Shown piece after piece: positions 18,122 to 27,008 of a stretch of DNA of 64,000 nucleotides (position 1 is its first letter; each line of letters begins with the position of its first letter). Source of the DNA: Bin5 sp965242905. Its GTDB lineage: Bacteria; Chloroflexota; Anaerolineae; Caldilineales; Caldilineaceae. A program made the position numbers and the translations under genes. The notes beneath the pieces are model-generated. The model saw only the letters and a list, made by a program, of their open reading frames with translations. It was not told the DNA's origin and did not search any database. The stretch spans positions 992,001 to 1,056,000 of the forward strand of contig CBDETM010000002.1 of the NCBI GenBank assembly GCA_965242905.1, read 5' to 3'.

Positions 18122-19027
18122 TCAGCCTTTCAGTCCGGTGAGAGCGATCCCCTGGATAATCTGGCGCTGGAAGATCAGAAAGACGATAAGCAGTGGGATG
18201 CTGGCAAGACTGGCCGCGGTCATGATCTTCTCCCAGTGGGTGGTAGATTCGCCGCGGAAGAAACTGAGGCCGACGGGCAATGTATAGAACTGGCGGCTGT
18301 TGGCCAGGATCAGCGGCCACAGGTAGGCGTTCCAGTTGCCGATAAAGTTAAAGATCGCCAGGGCAGCAATGGCCGGTTTGACAAGCGGAGCGGCGATGCG
18401 CCACCAGATGCCGAACTCGTTCATGCCGTCCATGCGGGCGGCGTCAAGGAGCTCGTTAGGAACCCCATCGAAGAACTGGCGCATGAGAAAGATGCCGGCG
18501 GCGGTGATGACGCCAGGAAAGGCGATGCCCCAGTATTGGGTGTATCCGATATGCCAGTTCCAGTTCACGCTCATGGTGAACCAAGGGATGATGAGCATTT
18601 CGGTCGGGATCATGAGCGTGCCGAGCATACCGATAAAGATGATGTTCTTGCCCGGGAAGTCGAATTTGTTGAGGGTGTAACCGACCAGGGTGTCGAAAAA
18701 GACAACGCTTGTCGTGCTGATTATGGCAACAATAATGCTGTTGAGATACCAGCGTTCGAAGCTGCTGGTATTGAGTACATTCAGGTAGTTCTGGAGGGTT
18801 GGGTTTTCGGGAAAAAAGGAGAAGTTGACCAGTTCGGGGGGCGGTTTAACGCTAGTAAGTATCATCCAGAAAAAAGGCGTGACCATGCAAACGCCGCCGA
18901 TTGCCAGCAGAATGTATGCGATCAACAGCGTCCAACTGAAGCGGCGGCGGGCGCCGCTTTGGGCAGGCGCGAAATGCTCCGCGATCTGCAGCGTGCCCTC
19001 TGTGCCCAACTCTGCAGAAGTAGTCAT
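18122..19027 (-). CDS. Sugar ABC transporter permease, MalG type
   Basis: A 301-residue inner-membrane permease with six predicted membrane segments. The EAA loop that docks the ATPase reads DAARMDGMNEFGIWWRIAAP. An N-terminal cytoplasmic stretch of about 35 residues precedes the first helix. It is the last gene of the importer operon, 25 nt after its MalF-type partner. No ATPase gene lies in this operon. Confidence 0.92.
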   Translation of the reverse strand: MTTSAELGTEGTLQIAEHFAPAQSGARRRFSWTLLIAYILLAIGGVCMVTPFFWMILTSVKPPPELVNFSFFPENPTLQNYLNVLNTSSFERWYLNSIIVAIISTTSVVFFDTLVGYTLNKFDFPGKNIIFIGMLGTLMIPTEMLIIPWFTMSVNWNWHIGYTQYWGIAFPGVITAAGIFLMRQFFDGVPNELLDAARMDGMNEFGIWWRIAAPLVKPAIAALAIFNFIGNWNAYLWPLILANSRQFYTLPVGLSFFRGESTTHWEKIMTAASLASIPLLIVFLIFQRQIIQGIALTGLKG

Positions 19028-19052
19028 GGAAAAGGTTCCCGGTCACCCCCGC

Positions 19053-19958
19053 CTAATACTCAACCCGCCGCGAAAAGAAGCGCAGCTGGATGATTGTTAT
19101 CAGCAATATAAGAAAGAAAAGAAGCACGGTGAGCGCGCCGGCGTAGCCCATTTTGTAGCTGGAAAACCCCTCTCGATAAACTTCCAGCACGACAGTGGTC
19201 GTGCTTTTGAGCGGCCCTCCGGTGCCCTGAGGGCTCATGTTCTGGACGAGAGCGAAGAGCCGCAAATAGGAGATGGTGCCGAGCACGGTGAGGTAGACGA
19301 TGATCGGATTGAGCAGGGGCAGGGTGATGCGCCAGAAAAGTTGCCAGGCGTTGGCACCGTCAATGCGGGCGGCTTCATAGTAGTGGCCCGGAATCTGCTG
19401 AATGCCGGCCAGGAAGATGATGACTGCAAAGCCGAGATTTTGCCATACGGCGACGGCAGTGATCGAAGGCAGCGCCTGTGAGGGGCTCTTGGTAAAAGGT
19501 TGCTGGGGCAGGCCGACCAGGTCCAGCGCCTGGTTGATCAAGCCGGTTTCCGGCTGATAGAGCCAGTTCCAGACGAAGGCGACGGCGACGGCCGAGGTGA
19601 CGTAGGGTGCAAAGTAGGCGACGCGGAAGACCGCGGACAGGCGCCGGATCTGGGCGAGAAGCAGGGCAATGGCAAGAGCCAGTACCAGCTGAGATGGCAC
19701 GCCGAAGAGGACGTAGCGAACGGTATTGGAGAAGGCGGCGGTGACAGAGCTGCGCGGCTTACCGGCGTCCTGCCATATTTCCTGATAGTTCTCCAGCCCC
19801 ACCCAGGGACCGGTGCCTTCAAAAACATTCCAATCGCGGAAGCTGACGTTGAATGCCAGGATGGTTGGGTACCAGCGGATGACGACAAAGAAGACAAGGG
19901 CCACGCTCATGAAGATGTAGGCCCATATGATTTGCCGCTGGCGGAGTGTTAAGCGCAT
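19053..19958 (-). CDS. Sugar ABC transporter permease, MalF type
   Basis: A 301-residue six-helix permease of the CUT1 class. The EAA loop is visible as YYEAARIDGANAWQLFWRIT. It forms a heterodimer with the MalG-type protein encoded 25 nt downstream. It follows the binding-protein gene after a 166-nt gap that holds a strong stem-loop. Confidence 0.92.
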   Translation of the reverse strand: MRLTLRQRQIIWAYIFMSVALVFFVVIRWYPTILAFNVSFRDWNVFEGTGPWVGLENYQEIWQDAGKPRSSVTAAFSNTVRYVLFGVPSQLVLALAIALLLAQIRRLSAVFRVAYFAPYVTSAVAVAFVWNWLYQPETGLINQALDLVGLPQQPFTKSPSQALPSITAVAVWQNLGFAVIIFLAGIQQIPGHYYEAARIDGANAWQLFWRITLPLLNPIIVYLTVLGTISYLRLFALVQNMSPQGTGGPLKSTTTVVLEVYREGFSSYKMGYAGALTVLLFFLILLITIIQLRFFSRRVEY

Positions 19959-20069
19959 GGATCTATTCCAACTCGGTTTCAGCGTAATTCAGGCGGCCGA
20001 CACTGGGAAGGCTCAGCAGGTCTGGACTGGGGCAAGGGGGATCTGTCCAGTTTAAACAATGAGTAAGGC

Positions 20070-20101
20070 GAGAGGATACCCCGGCCCGCAGGTACCCTCT
20101 C
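20070..20101 (-). promoter_or_regulatory. Stem-loop between binding-protein and permease genes
   Basis: An 11-bp stem (GAGAGGGTACC / GGTATCCTCTC with one G-U pair in the minus-strand RNA) and a 10-nt loop lie just 3' of the binding-protein stop codon. It is complete only on the transcribed strand; on the plus strand the same position is an A-C mismatch. A short T-rich stretch follows. It could act as a partial terminator or 3'-end stabiliser, giving more binding protein than permease. Confidence 0.6.
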
Positions 20102-20124
20102 TCTTCGCGTATGTCACATGTCGT

Positions 20125-21465
20125 TTAGCGGCTGGACCAGAAGTCGTCCAGGACCTCCTGGTCGGTATCGGCGGCAATCTGCAGCGCAGCCGCCGGGTCT
20201 TCGTCGGTCAGGACCACCATGTCGAAGGAGTCGATGATGGCCTGGCGCTGCTGGCTTTCGTCGGCGAAGAAGGTGGCGTGGGAGTATTCCAGCCCTGCGG
20301 CGAAGGCACCCAGCTTCTCATCGGCGAGGAGTTCTGGATTGCTGCCGGCCGCGAGTTGGGCGGGCAGCTCGCCGACGATGTCGACCCAGAGGGCACCGGC
20401 GTCGGCGCTGGTGATGAACTGAAGGAACTTAACGGCGGCATCGAAGCGCGCCTGGTCGGCGGCGGCCTTCTTGGTGAGGCCATGGGTCCAATAGGAGCCG
20501 AAGGTGCTTTTGACGCCGTTATGCGAGGGCAGTTCGGTGACGCCGAAGTTCATGTCGGGATTGTTGTTGGCGATGGTGCCGAGGCGGAAGGAGCCGTCGA
20601 CATGGAAGCACACGTGGCCGCCGACGAAGGCGTTGGTGCTGCCGTCAAACAGGTCGCGGTCGCCGGTTGCGAGCTCGGTGTGGAAGGCCAGGAGATAGTT
20701 CCAGGCCTGCAGACCGGCCTCATCGTTGTAGAGGACCTCGGAGTAGTCATCGGTGTAGGGCACGCCGCCGAACTGGCGCACCAGCACTTCGCGGAACCAG
20801 TGATGGTCCTGGGCGGAGGGGTCGGCGACAAAGCCCTGGACGACGAGCGAGCCTTCGTCATCGCGCTGGGTGCAGGCGACGGCCTGATCGGCCAGCTCAT
20901 CTAATGTCGAGGGCGGATTTTCGGGATCGAGGCCGGCATCCGCCATCAGGTCCTTGTTGTAGAAGAGGGCCAGGGCGCGCACTGCTGTGGGAAGCGTGTA
21001 GAGCGTGCCTTCGACAAAGCTGGCCTGGACCATGGGGCTGAACTCCTCAGCAACCATGGCGGGCGGGAAGGCGTCCTCGGGCAGAGGCACGAGGTAGCCG
21101 GAATCGATCCAGACGGATTGCCAGCCGTAGAAGAGGGTGGCGACATCGGGGCCGACGCCGGCGGGAACGCTGGCGGCGATCTTGTCGCGGAACTCAGCGT
21201 AGGGGATGTCGGCGTTGTGGACGACCTTGATGTTCGGATTCGCCGCTTCGAACTGGGCGATCAGCTGGTCCATGGCGTTCACTCTGGCGGCGAAGTTGTA
21301 CTGCCAGTACTCGATTTCGATCACTTCGTCAGCCATGGCCTCTTCAGCAGCGGCTGGCTCAGAGGCCGTTTCTGCGGCAGGCGCAGCCGGCGCGGGGCAG
21401 GCGGCCAAGAGCATTGCGGCCACCAGAAGTGTGCCTATCAACACATACAGTTTGGAGCGCTTCAT
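20125..21465 (-). CDS. Family 1 extracellular solute-binding lipoprotein
   Basis: A 446-residue substrate-binding protein for the sugar importer. A lipoprotein signal peptide ends LLAAC (Cys23) and is followed by an Ala/Glu/Pro linker to about residue 45. The mature part begins IEIEYWQYNF and contains ALALFYNKDLMADAGLDPENPPST, the hallmark of family 1 binding proteins. AAGGAGG stands close before the ATG. The ligand cannot be read from the sequence, but the kinase and amidohydrolase nearby suggest an amino sugar or a modified sugar. Confidence 0.93.
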   Translation of the reverse strand: MKRSKLYVLIGTLLVAAMLLAACPAPAAPAAETASEPAAAEEAMADEVIEIEYWQYNFAARVNAMDQLIAQFEAANPNIKVVHNADIPYAEFRDKIAASVPAGVGPDVATLFYGWQSVWIDSGYLVPLPEDAFPPAMVAEEFSPMVQASFVEGTLYTLPTAVRALALFYNKDLMADAGLDPENPPSTLDELADQAVACTQRDDEGSLVVQGFVADPSAQDHHWFREVLVRQFGGVPYTDDYSEVLYNDEAGLQAWNYLLAFHTELATGDRDLFDGSTNAFVGGHVCFHVDGSFRLGTIANNNPDMNFGVTELPSHNGVKSTFGSYWTHGLTKKAAADQARFDAAVKFLQFITSADAGALWVDIVGELPAQLAAGSNPELLADEKLGAFAAGLEYSHATFFADESQQRQAIIDSFDMVVLTDEDPAAALQIAADTDQEVLDDFWSSR

Positions 21466-21665
21466 TGTTGGTATCCTCCTTAGGGTAGAGTACGTATGGT
21501 CGACTGTCGAGACCTCATAGGGGCTGTCACCGAAGGTGGTGTTGGAAAGTCCGACGATTGGATTGTTGAACCTGAGAGACGAAGATTGTCATGTTCAGAG
21601 AGCGACGGAAAAGCCTGTGCGCTGGGCTGTATATCTCTGTTGCACCGTAGTGCCCGGTCTACTCA

Positions 21666-22622
21666 TTACAGGTCGATCTTGAGCAGGCGGGCAGCGTTGC
21701 CGGCGAAGATTTGCTGGATGTCCTGGTCCGGGAAATTCAGGTCGAGACAGCTTCGCATCTGGTCCTGCAGGTATTCCTGGGTGAAGCCGCGCGGGAACCA
21801 GCTGCTGTCGGTGCCGAAGATGATGCGGCTGGGACCGATGGTCTCGTAGTATTTGCGGAACAGGTATTTGACGGTCACGTCGCCGGGTACCCAGCGGATC
21901 CACTGGAGGCTGCCACTGGTGTCGACGCAGACGTTGGGGCAGGCCCAGCAGAGTTGGAGCGTCTCGCGTTCCCAGGCGCAGCCGAAGTGGGGGATTACGA
22001 AGGTCACGTCGGGGAAGGCTTTGGCGATATTGTGCAGTTTGAAGGGGCTGATGTTCTCGTGCCAGGCGATGCCGCCGGCGCTGCCCTGGATGCCGAAGTG
22101 AATAAGGACTGGGATATCCAGTTCGGCGCATTTTTCCCAGACGGGCCAGATCGACTCGTCCTCGATAGGCTGTTCGATCATGGGTGCGAGCAGCTTGTAG
22201 CCGCGCAGGCCAAGCTCGGTTACGGCGTGCTCCAGCTGGGCGACAGCGTCCGGCTCGAAGGGATTGTGATGGGCGAAGCCGACGAATTTGTCGGGATACC
22301 AGCTGACGATTTCGGCGAGATGCTCGTTGCCGCCGCCTGTCACAAAGCCGACGGCGCGTACGCCGTATTCATCGAGCTCCGCGGCCCAACGTCGGGCCTG
22401 CTCCCTGTCTCCGGGGTGGTCGTCGGGGGATTCCGGCCTCGGGAAACCCCACATTTTGCGCCAGTGTTCGCCGTAGGGGCGGCTCATCTCCTGCACTTTG
22501 CGGGCCCGCTCCTCGCCCACCTTGTCGATGTATTTCTGAATCGTGTTTCCCATGTTGGGGAACCACGGTTTGCTTGTGGGGAAGTGGAGGTGGAAGTCGA
22601 TTATTTCAAAGCCCTGATACAT
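21666..22622 (-). CDS. Amidohydrolase-family TIM-barrel protein (amidohydrolase 2)
   Basis: A 318-residue metal-dependent hydrolase or decarboxylase. The metal-site pattern is present: HLHF near residue 12, LIHFG, VIPHFG and the catalytic Asp in FGTDSSWFPRG. Members of this family act on lactones, amides or carboxylated aromatics; the substrate is unknown here. It lies between the kinase gene (95 nt upstream) and the binding-protein gene (200 nt downstream), so a role in processing the imported compound is likely but inferred. Confidence 0.8.
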   Translation of the reverse strand: MYQGFEIIDFHLHFPTSKPWFPNMGNTIQKYIDKVGEERARKVQEMSRPYGEHWRKMWGFPRPESPDDHPGDREQARRWAAELDEYGVRAVGFVTGGGNEHLAEIVSWYPDKFVGFAHHNPFEPDAVAQLEHAVTELGLRGYKLLAPMIEQPIEDESIWPVWEKCAELDIPVLIHFGIQGSAGGIAWHENISPFKLHNIAKAFPDVTFVIPHFGCAWERETLQLCWACPNVCVDTSGSLQWIRWVPGDVTVKYLFRKYYETIGPSRIIFGTDSSWFPRGFTQEYLQDQMRSCLDLNFPDQDIQQIFAGNAARLLKIDL

Positions 22623-22717
22623 TGAAAGTCCTCAGGTTAGTTTACTCTAATTGGTCCGCCCGAGTGGCGTTGGCAAGGCCCTGTCAGCGGCGGAACATAG
22701 ATGGGCAGGACACCTTT

Positions 22718-23686
22718 CTAGCCACATACCTGGAATGCATCCTGCGGAACCAGGTCGGGGTTGCCGGCCAGCAGAGCGGCCCCGAAGGCCGGGTTGGAGC
22801 GGGCAGGAACGATCTGACAGCCGGGCAGATGTGCGTTGAGTTCGGCGTGAAATGCCTGGCGAAGACAGGACGGTTGCTCCAAAACAGAGCCGGCGGTGGC
22901 GACCTGCGGCTCGGTCAGCAGGCCGACTTTACGCAGGACGGAGGCGGCTGTACCGGCAAGCGCGGCGCCGGCCTCATTCAGGATAGAGCGGGCGACGGCA
23001 TCACCGGAGGCGGCTGCCTCAAAAACAGAGGGGGCAAAGGAACGGAGCTGCTCGTGGGCATAGGAGATACTTGAATCGAGTCCGGCGATCCAGCCGATCC
23101 ACTCCTGTTGGGTGCTGCCGGCGATGGCGTGAAAATGCTCCGTAAGGTGGGTCGCAGAGCCGCGTTTGTCGAGTGCTGCCAGGGCGGCGCGGAGGCCGCG
23201 GCGGCCGATATCGTAGCCGCTGCCGGCATCGCCCAGCCAGTGACCCAGGCCGTCGGCGCGAGCTGAGCGGCCGTCTTCGCCGACGGCGAAGGCGACGGCC
23301 CCGCTGCCGGCGGCGATGAGGGCGCCGGGGCTGCCGTGAAAGGCGCCGCCCCAGGCCACGACGGAGTCGTTGAGCGACCGCCACGAGCACTGCAGTCCGC
23401 TGGCCTTGAGCGCAGAGGTCAGGATCTGATGCAACTGTTTCTGGTCGGATGGGCCATCGAAGCCGGCCATGCCGGCGCAGGCGGCCTTCACTTCAGATGG
23501 GGAAATGGCAGACGGGGTCAGAGCCTGTGAGATCGCTGCGGACAGGTTGGCGGCGGCCTGTTCCACACCAACGATATGATAGTTGGAAGGGCCGCTCTGC
23601 CCTTCGCCGACCAGGCGGCCGGTTCCGTTGGACAGAACGATATGGGATTTGGTTGCGCCGCCGTCGATTCCAAGAAAATAAGCCAC
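22718..23686 (-). CDS. BadF/BadG-type kinase, probably N-acetylglucosamine kinase
   Basis: A 322-residue ASKHA-fold kinase. The phosphate-1 motif is FLGIDGGATKSHIVLSNGTG, split by my reading into the GIDGGATK core and following strand; further signatures are ACAGMAGFDGPSD, the phosphate-2 region LIAAGSGAVAFAV and DGLGHWLGDAGSGYDIGR. These match the eukaryotic-type GlcNAc kinase/BadF family rather than ROK kinases. It heads the importer operon and would phosphorylate the incoming sugar in the cytoplasm. Confidence 0.85.
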   Translation of the reverse strand: MAYFLGIDGGATKSHIVLSNGTGRLVGEGQSGPSNYHIVGVEQAAANLSAAISQALTPSAISPSEVKAACAGMAGFDGPSDQKQLHQILTSALKASGLQCSWRSLNDSVVAWGGAFHGSPGALIAAGSGAVAFAVGEDGRSARADGLGHWLGDAGSGYDIGRRGLRAALAALDKRGSATHLTEHFHAIAGSTQQEWIGWIAGLDSSISYAHEQLRSFAPSVFEAAASGDAVARSILNEAGAALAGTAASVLRKVGLLTEPQVATAGSVLEQPSCLRQAFHAELNAHLPGCQIVPARSNPAFGAALLAGNPDLVPQDAFQVCG

Positions 23687-24266
23687 AGTAGGATTTTAGC
23701 CCGAATGGTGCAAATGTCAAACGTAGGTGGTATTGGCAGGACAAGAGTTGTCAGTATTCGAAGGAGGGGCAGGTTGATTTGCGGTGCGGCGCCTCAGGGT
23801 GGGGAGGGACAAAAGTGGTGAATGTTTGCCCGGCTGCGCAAAGGGTGGGAGAATTGGCGGAAGGACAGTTGCCAGTTGCAGGAGACTGCGCGGACTGAGT
23901 GGCGCAGGTCGCAGGACTCAAACCCCTCAAGAGCGAGAAGTGAGGAAAAGGGAGTGGGGAGAGAATAAGGCCCGTGTTTGAAAGGGATGCATCCCAGATT
24001 CGGGGTGAGAACAGTCTGGCGGGGAATCTGTGCCAGCGGTGGCTGGCGTTGTTTACCGTCTTTGGGCGAGACGCAGTGCAGGCGCCGGGCCTGGCCGTAC
24101 GGTGGAGTCAGTCAGATGTGGAGGGTGTGAGGTCAGGCACAAGGCCGGCATCTGCGGGGATCTGATGGGACTGGCGGGACGCGGTCTGGCTGGACACTTT
24201 CAAATAGGCACCCGTCTCCAATATCGACACCCGGTTCGATGAGGCGTGTTGTAGGAGAGGGGGCGT

Positions 24267-24287
24267 TGCGGGGGCGGAGCCCCCGCA
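24267..24287. repeat. Perfect GC inverted repeat
   Basis: TGCGGGGGC and GCCCCCGCA form a 9-bp stem with the loop GGA. There is no T-tract and no gene ends nearby, so a terminator role is doubtful. It may be a small palindromic element. Confidence 0.6.
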
Positions 24288-24326
24288 CAAGGGAGGGCCG
24301 ACTAGGCCCGACCGCCCAAAACTGCA

Positions 24327-24348
24327 GTGGTCAGTGGTTAGTGGTCAG
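24327..24348. repeat. Short tandem GTGGT(C/T)A repeat
   Basis: Three imperfect copies of GTGGTCA/GTGGTTA. The 13-mer GGTTAGTGGTCAG inside it recurs at 62552-62564, the gap between the GNAT and YceI-like genes. Confidence 0.5.
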
Positions 24349-24493
24349 AGACGGCGCTTATTCTGTTGGAATGGGAACTGACCGTGGCTTGGGAGCCTCC
24401 AGAGGTAAACGAAAGTTCGCCGCCATATTGGGGGCACACGTTTGAAAAGTATTGGTTTCAATTTCAGGGACGAAGAGATAGGCTGGAACGACT

Positions 24494-25084
24494 ATGAGAC
24501 AGGCCAGAATCGAACGGGCGACGAAAGAGACACAGATCGTGCTGGAGCTGGCGCTGGATGGGCGCGGCGCGGCGGAGGTGGCGACGGGTATCGGGTTTCT
24601 GGACCATATGCTGACGCTCTTTGCCGGGCACGGGCTGTTTGATCTGACGGTGCAGGCGGACGGCGATCTTGAGATTGACGAGCACCACACGGCTGAGGAC
24701 GTGTGCATTTGCCTGGGGCGGGCGATCGACCAGGCTTTGGGAGACCGCAGCGGCATCGTGCGCACGGGGCATGCCTATGTGCCGATGGATGAGACGCTGG
24801 CGCGGGTCGTGGTGGACCTGAGCGGGCGGCCGTACTGCGTATTTGAGGCGGAGTTCACTACGCCGAAACTGGGGGAGCTCAGCACGGACCTGCTGTTCCA
24901 CTTGTTCGAGAGCGTTGCGATCCACGGGCGGATGAACCTGCATGCGGCCGTGCTGTACGGGCGCAACGATCACCACAAAGCGGAAGGGCTGTTCAAAGCG
25001 CTGGCGCGTGCGTTGGACGCGGCAACGCAGCCGGATGAGAGGCGAACCGGGGTCCCGAGCACGAAGGGGACGCTGAGCGCGTGA
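24494..25084 (+). CDS. hisB: Imidazoleglycerol-phosphate dehydratase
   Basis: A 196-residue monofunctional HisB, the histidine-pathway dehydratase that makes imidazole-acetol phosphate. Signatures are GIGFLDHMLTLFAGHG, DEHHTAEDVCICLG (manganese ligands) and NDHHKAEGLFKALARAL. No fused HisN phosphatase is present. It is the only his gene in this part of the window; the others lie at 49-57 kb. The dehydratase gene follows after 96 nt. Confidence 0.96.
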   Translation: MRQARIERATKETQIVLELALDGRGAAEVATGIGFLDHMLTLFAGHGLFDLTVQADGDLEIDEHHTAEDVCICLGRAIDQALGDRSGIVRTGHAYVPMDETLARVVVDLSGRPYCVFEAEFTTPKLGELSTDLLFHLFESVAIHGRMNLHAAVLYGRNDHHKAEGLFKALARALDAATQPDERRTGVPSTKGTLSA

Positions 25085-25180
25085 CCGCGTGCGCGGTTGT
25101 TCCTCGAACGACGGCCAGGCGCGCCTCCTCGCTTTTGCCTAGCCACTCCTTTTTCCCTTTCCCATTTCAAGGCATAGACA

Positions 25181-26191
25181 ATGACCGTTGACAAGATGAC
25201 CGATCTCGAGATCCCTACACTGGAAGAGATACGCACAACGCGCGCTCACATAGATCCTTATGTCTTGCGCACTCCTATGTGGCGCTGGCAGAGTCAGACC
25301 GTGGAGGAGGCATTTGGGGCGGACACGGAGGTCTGGCTGAAGCTGGAGCTTTTTCAGAGGACGGGAACGTTCAAGCCGCGCGGCGCTGTGAATGACATTC
25401 TGCAGCTGGAAAGGGCGGCGCGGGAGCGGGGCGTGACCGCGGTGAGCGCGGGCAACCACGCGATCGCGGTGGCGTACGCGGCCCAGATTTTCGGTATCAG
25501 CGCCAAAGTCGTGATGCCGGCGTCCGCGCCCCGGTTTCGGGTGGAGAAGTCGCGCAGCTATGGGGCAGAGGTTGTGCTGGTGGCCGACGTTTATGAGGGG
25601 TTTGCCGAGGTGGAGCGCATCCAGGCGGAAGAAGGGCGGGCCTTTGTTCATCCGTTTGACGGCCGTACGATTGTCGCGGGTCAAGCGACGGTGGGGCTGG
25701 AGGTGTGCGAGGATGCGCCGGCGCTGGACATGTTGATCGTGCCAATAGGAGGAGGAGGTTTGGCCGCCGGCATCGGCGCGGCGGTCAAGCAGCTGCAGCC
25801 GGCGTGCGCGGTCTTCGGTGTGGAGCCGGAAGGCGCGGCTGCGATGCACCGCAGCTTTGCCACAGGCAAGCCGGAGTCGATTGAGCGTGTAGAGACGATC
25901 GCCACCAGCCTGGGAGCCCCGTCGACGCAGTCGTACAGCCTCGGGCTATGCAGGCACTTTCTGGAAGACTTAGCGCTGGTCAGCGACGAAGAGATGCTGG
26001 ATGCGATGCGGCTTCTTTTGCATGAGATGAAATTGGCGGTCGAGCCGGCGTGTGCGGCCTCGACTGCGGCCCTTTTGGGACCGTTGCGAGAACAGGCGTT
26101 GGGGAAGCGGGTGGGACTGATTCTTTGCGGCTCGAACATTGGCGTGGACACGTTTGTGGACCTGATCAGCCCGGGCGGTGCGGATGGCTGA
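25181..26191 (+). CDS. Threonine/serine dehydratase-like PLP enzyme
   Basis: A 336-residue fold-type II PLP enzyme. The Schiff-base lysine is Lys65 in TGTFKPRGA, SAGNHAIAVAYAA contacts the substrate carboxylate, and IPIGGGGLAAGIGAA binds the cofactor phosphate. It lacks the C-terminal ACT-like regulatory domain of biosynthetic IlvA, so it is closer to catabolic threonine dehydratase or serine racemase. AAGG is 9 nt before the chosen ATG. Its end overlaps the next gene. Confidence 0.85.
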   Translation: MTVDKMTDLEIPTLEEIRTTRAHIDPYVLRTPMWRWQSQTVEEAFGADTEVWLKLELFQRTGTFKPRGAVNDILQLERAARERGVTAVSAGNHAIAVAYAAQIFGISAKVVMPASAPRFRVEKSRSYGAEVVLVADVYEGFAEVERIQAEEGRAFVHPFDGRTIVAGQATVGLEVCEDAPALDMLIVPIGGGGLAAGIGAAVKQLQPACAVFGVEPEGAAAMHRSFATGKPESIERVETIATSLGAPSTQSYSLGLCRHFLEDLALVSDEEMLDAMRLLLHEMKLAVEPACAASTAALLGPLREQALGKRVGLILCGSNIGVDTFVDLISPGGADG

Positions 26192-27008
26192 AAGCGCTGT
26201 CGAACTGGCGCCCGGCCATAAGATCGGTCTGCCTCTGGCAGGCCCGGTGATGCTGGCGGCAGGCAGTGTCGGCTACGGGGAGGCGCGGCACCGGGAGTTG
26301 GAGACGGCCCGTTTCGGCGGGGTGGTAGTGGGTCCGTTCACGCGTCGGAGCCGGGGCGGCAGCCAGCCGCCGCGCATGGTGGAGACGGTGGGCGGGTTTG
26401 TGCGGAACGTCGGGTTGCAGAACCGAGGCGTGTCGGCGGCGGTGAGGCGGTACGGCCAGCTGTGGCCGCGTTTGGGCTGTCCGGTCATTGCCCAGGTGGC
26501 AGACAGCGAGCACAGAGACGCGGCGGAGACTGTGGAGCGGCTTTCAAGGGCGGACGGAATCGAGGGGTTCGAGCTGCTGTGTGAGCCGGGTGCCAGCGAG
26601 AAAGAGATCAGCCGGCTGCTGGAGGTTGTTCTGCTGGAGACGGAATTGCCCGTTCTGGTTAAGCTGCCTCTCGCGCGCGCTGCCGTGCTGGCCGCGGCGG
26701 CTGTGGAGGCGGGCGCGGCCGGTGTGGTGGTGGGAAGGCCGCCGATGGGGGCGGGTGTACGGCCAGACGGCCAGACTGTGAGCGGGGAGATGTTCGGGCC
26801 GGGGGCTTTTCCAGTTATGCTGGCGGCGCTGCTGGAGGTGAAGGCGTTGGCGCTGCGCGGTTCGCTGGTCGCCAGCGGCGGCGTTCATACACGGCAGCAG
26901 GCGCGCGATTGTTTGCAGGCGGGCGCGGAAGCTGTGCAGCTGGATAGCCTGGTTTGGGTAGAGCCGGCGGCGGCGGTGGCGCTGGCAGCCGGGTTGAGCA
27001 GCAGTTGA
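26184..27008 (+). CDS. PyrD-like (dihydroorotate dehydrogenase family) protein
   Basis: A 274-residue TIM-barrel flavoprotein-type sequence. The N-terminal half follows class 1 PyrD (GPVMLAAGSVGYG, SRGGSQPPRMVET, NVGLQNRGV), and the C-terminal half has the FMN-phosphate loops (LVASGGVH, GAEAVQLDS). The region where PyrD has its NxSCPN active-site loop reads FELLCEPGAS, so the substrate-binding part has diverged and it may not be a true PyrD. A GTG at 26178 is also possible. The start overlaps the dehydratase gene by 8 nt. Confidence 0.65.
   Translation: MAESAVELAPGHKIGLPLAGPVMLAAGSVGYGEARHRELETARFGGVVVGPFTRRSRGGSQPPRMVETVGGFVRNVGLQNRGVSAAVRRYGQLWPRLGCPVIAQVADSEHRDAAETVERLSRADGIEGFELLCEPGASEKEISRLLEVVLLETELPVLVKLPLARAAVLAAAAVEAGAAGVVVGRPPMGAGVRPDGQTVSGEMFGPGAFPVMLAALLEVKALALRGSLVASGGVHTRQQARDCLQAGAEAVQLDSLVWVEPAAAVALAAGLSSS

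Larger units (their letters stand above)
23687..24493. other. 807-nt intergenic region without a recognisable gene
   Basis: Divergent between the kinase and hisB. The short open frames have no protein-like composition, and no tRNA or riboswitch was recognised. It holds a GC hairpin (24267-24287) and a tandem GTGGTCA/GTGGTTA stretch (24327-24348). Promoters for both flanking genes must lie here, but none stands out. Confidence 0.6.

Noticed and set aside
17765..19093. A 442-residue plus-strand open frame
   Set aside because: It is antisense to sucC and the MalG-type permease, both clearly real.
21711..22625. A 304-residue plus-strand frame
   Set aside because: Antisense shadow of the amidohydrolase gene, whose metal-site motifs are clear.
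23687..24493. A tRNA, riboswitch or small gene in the largest gap
   Set aside because: No cloverleaf, T-loop or known aptamer pattern was seen, and the short frames are not protein-like.
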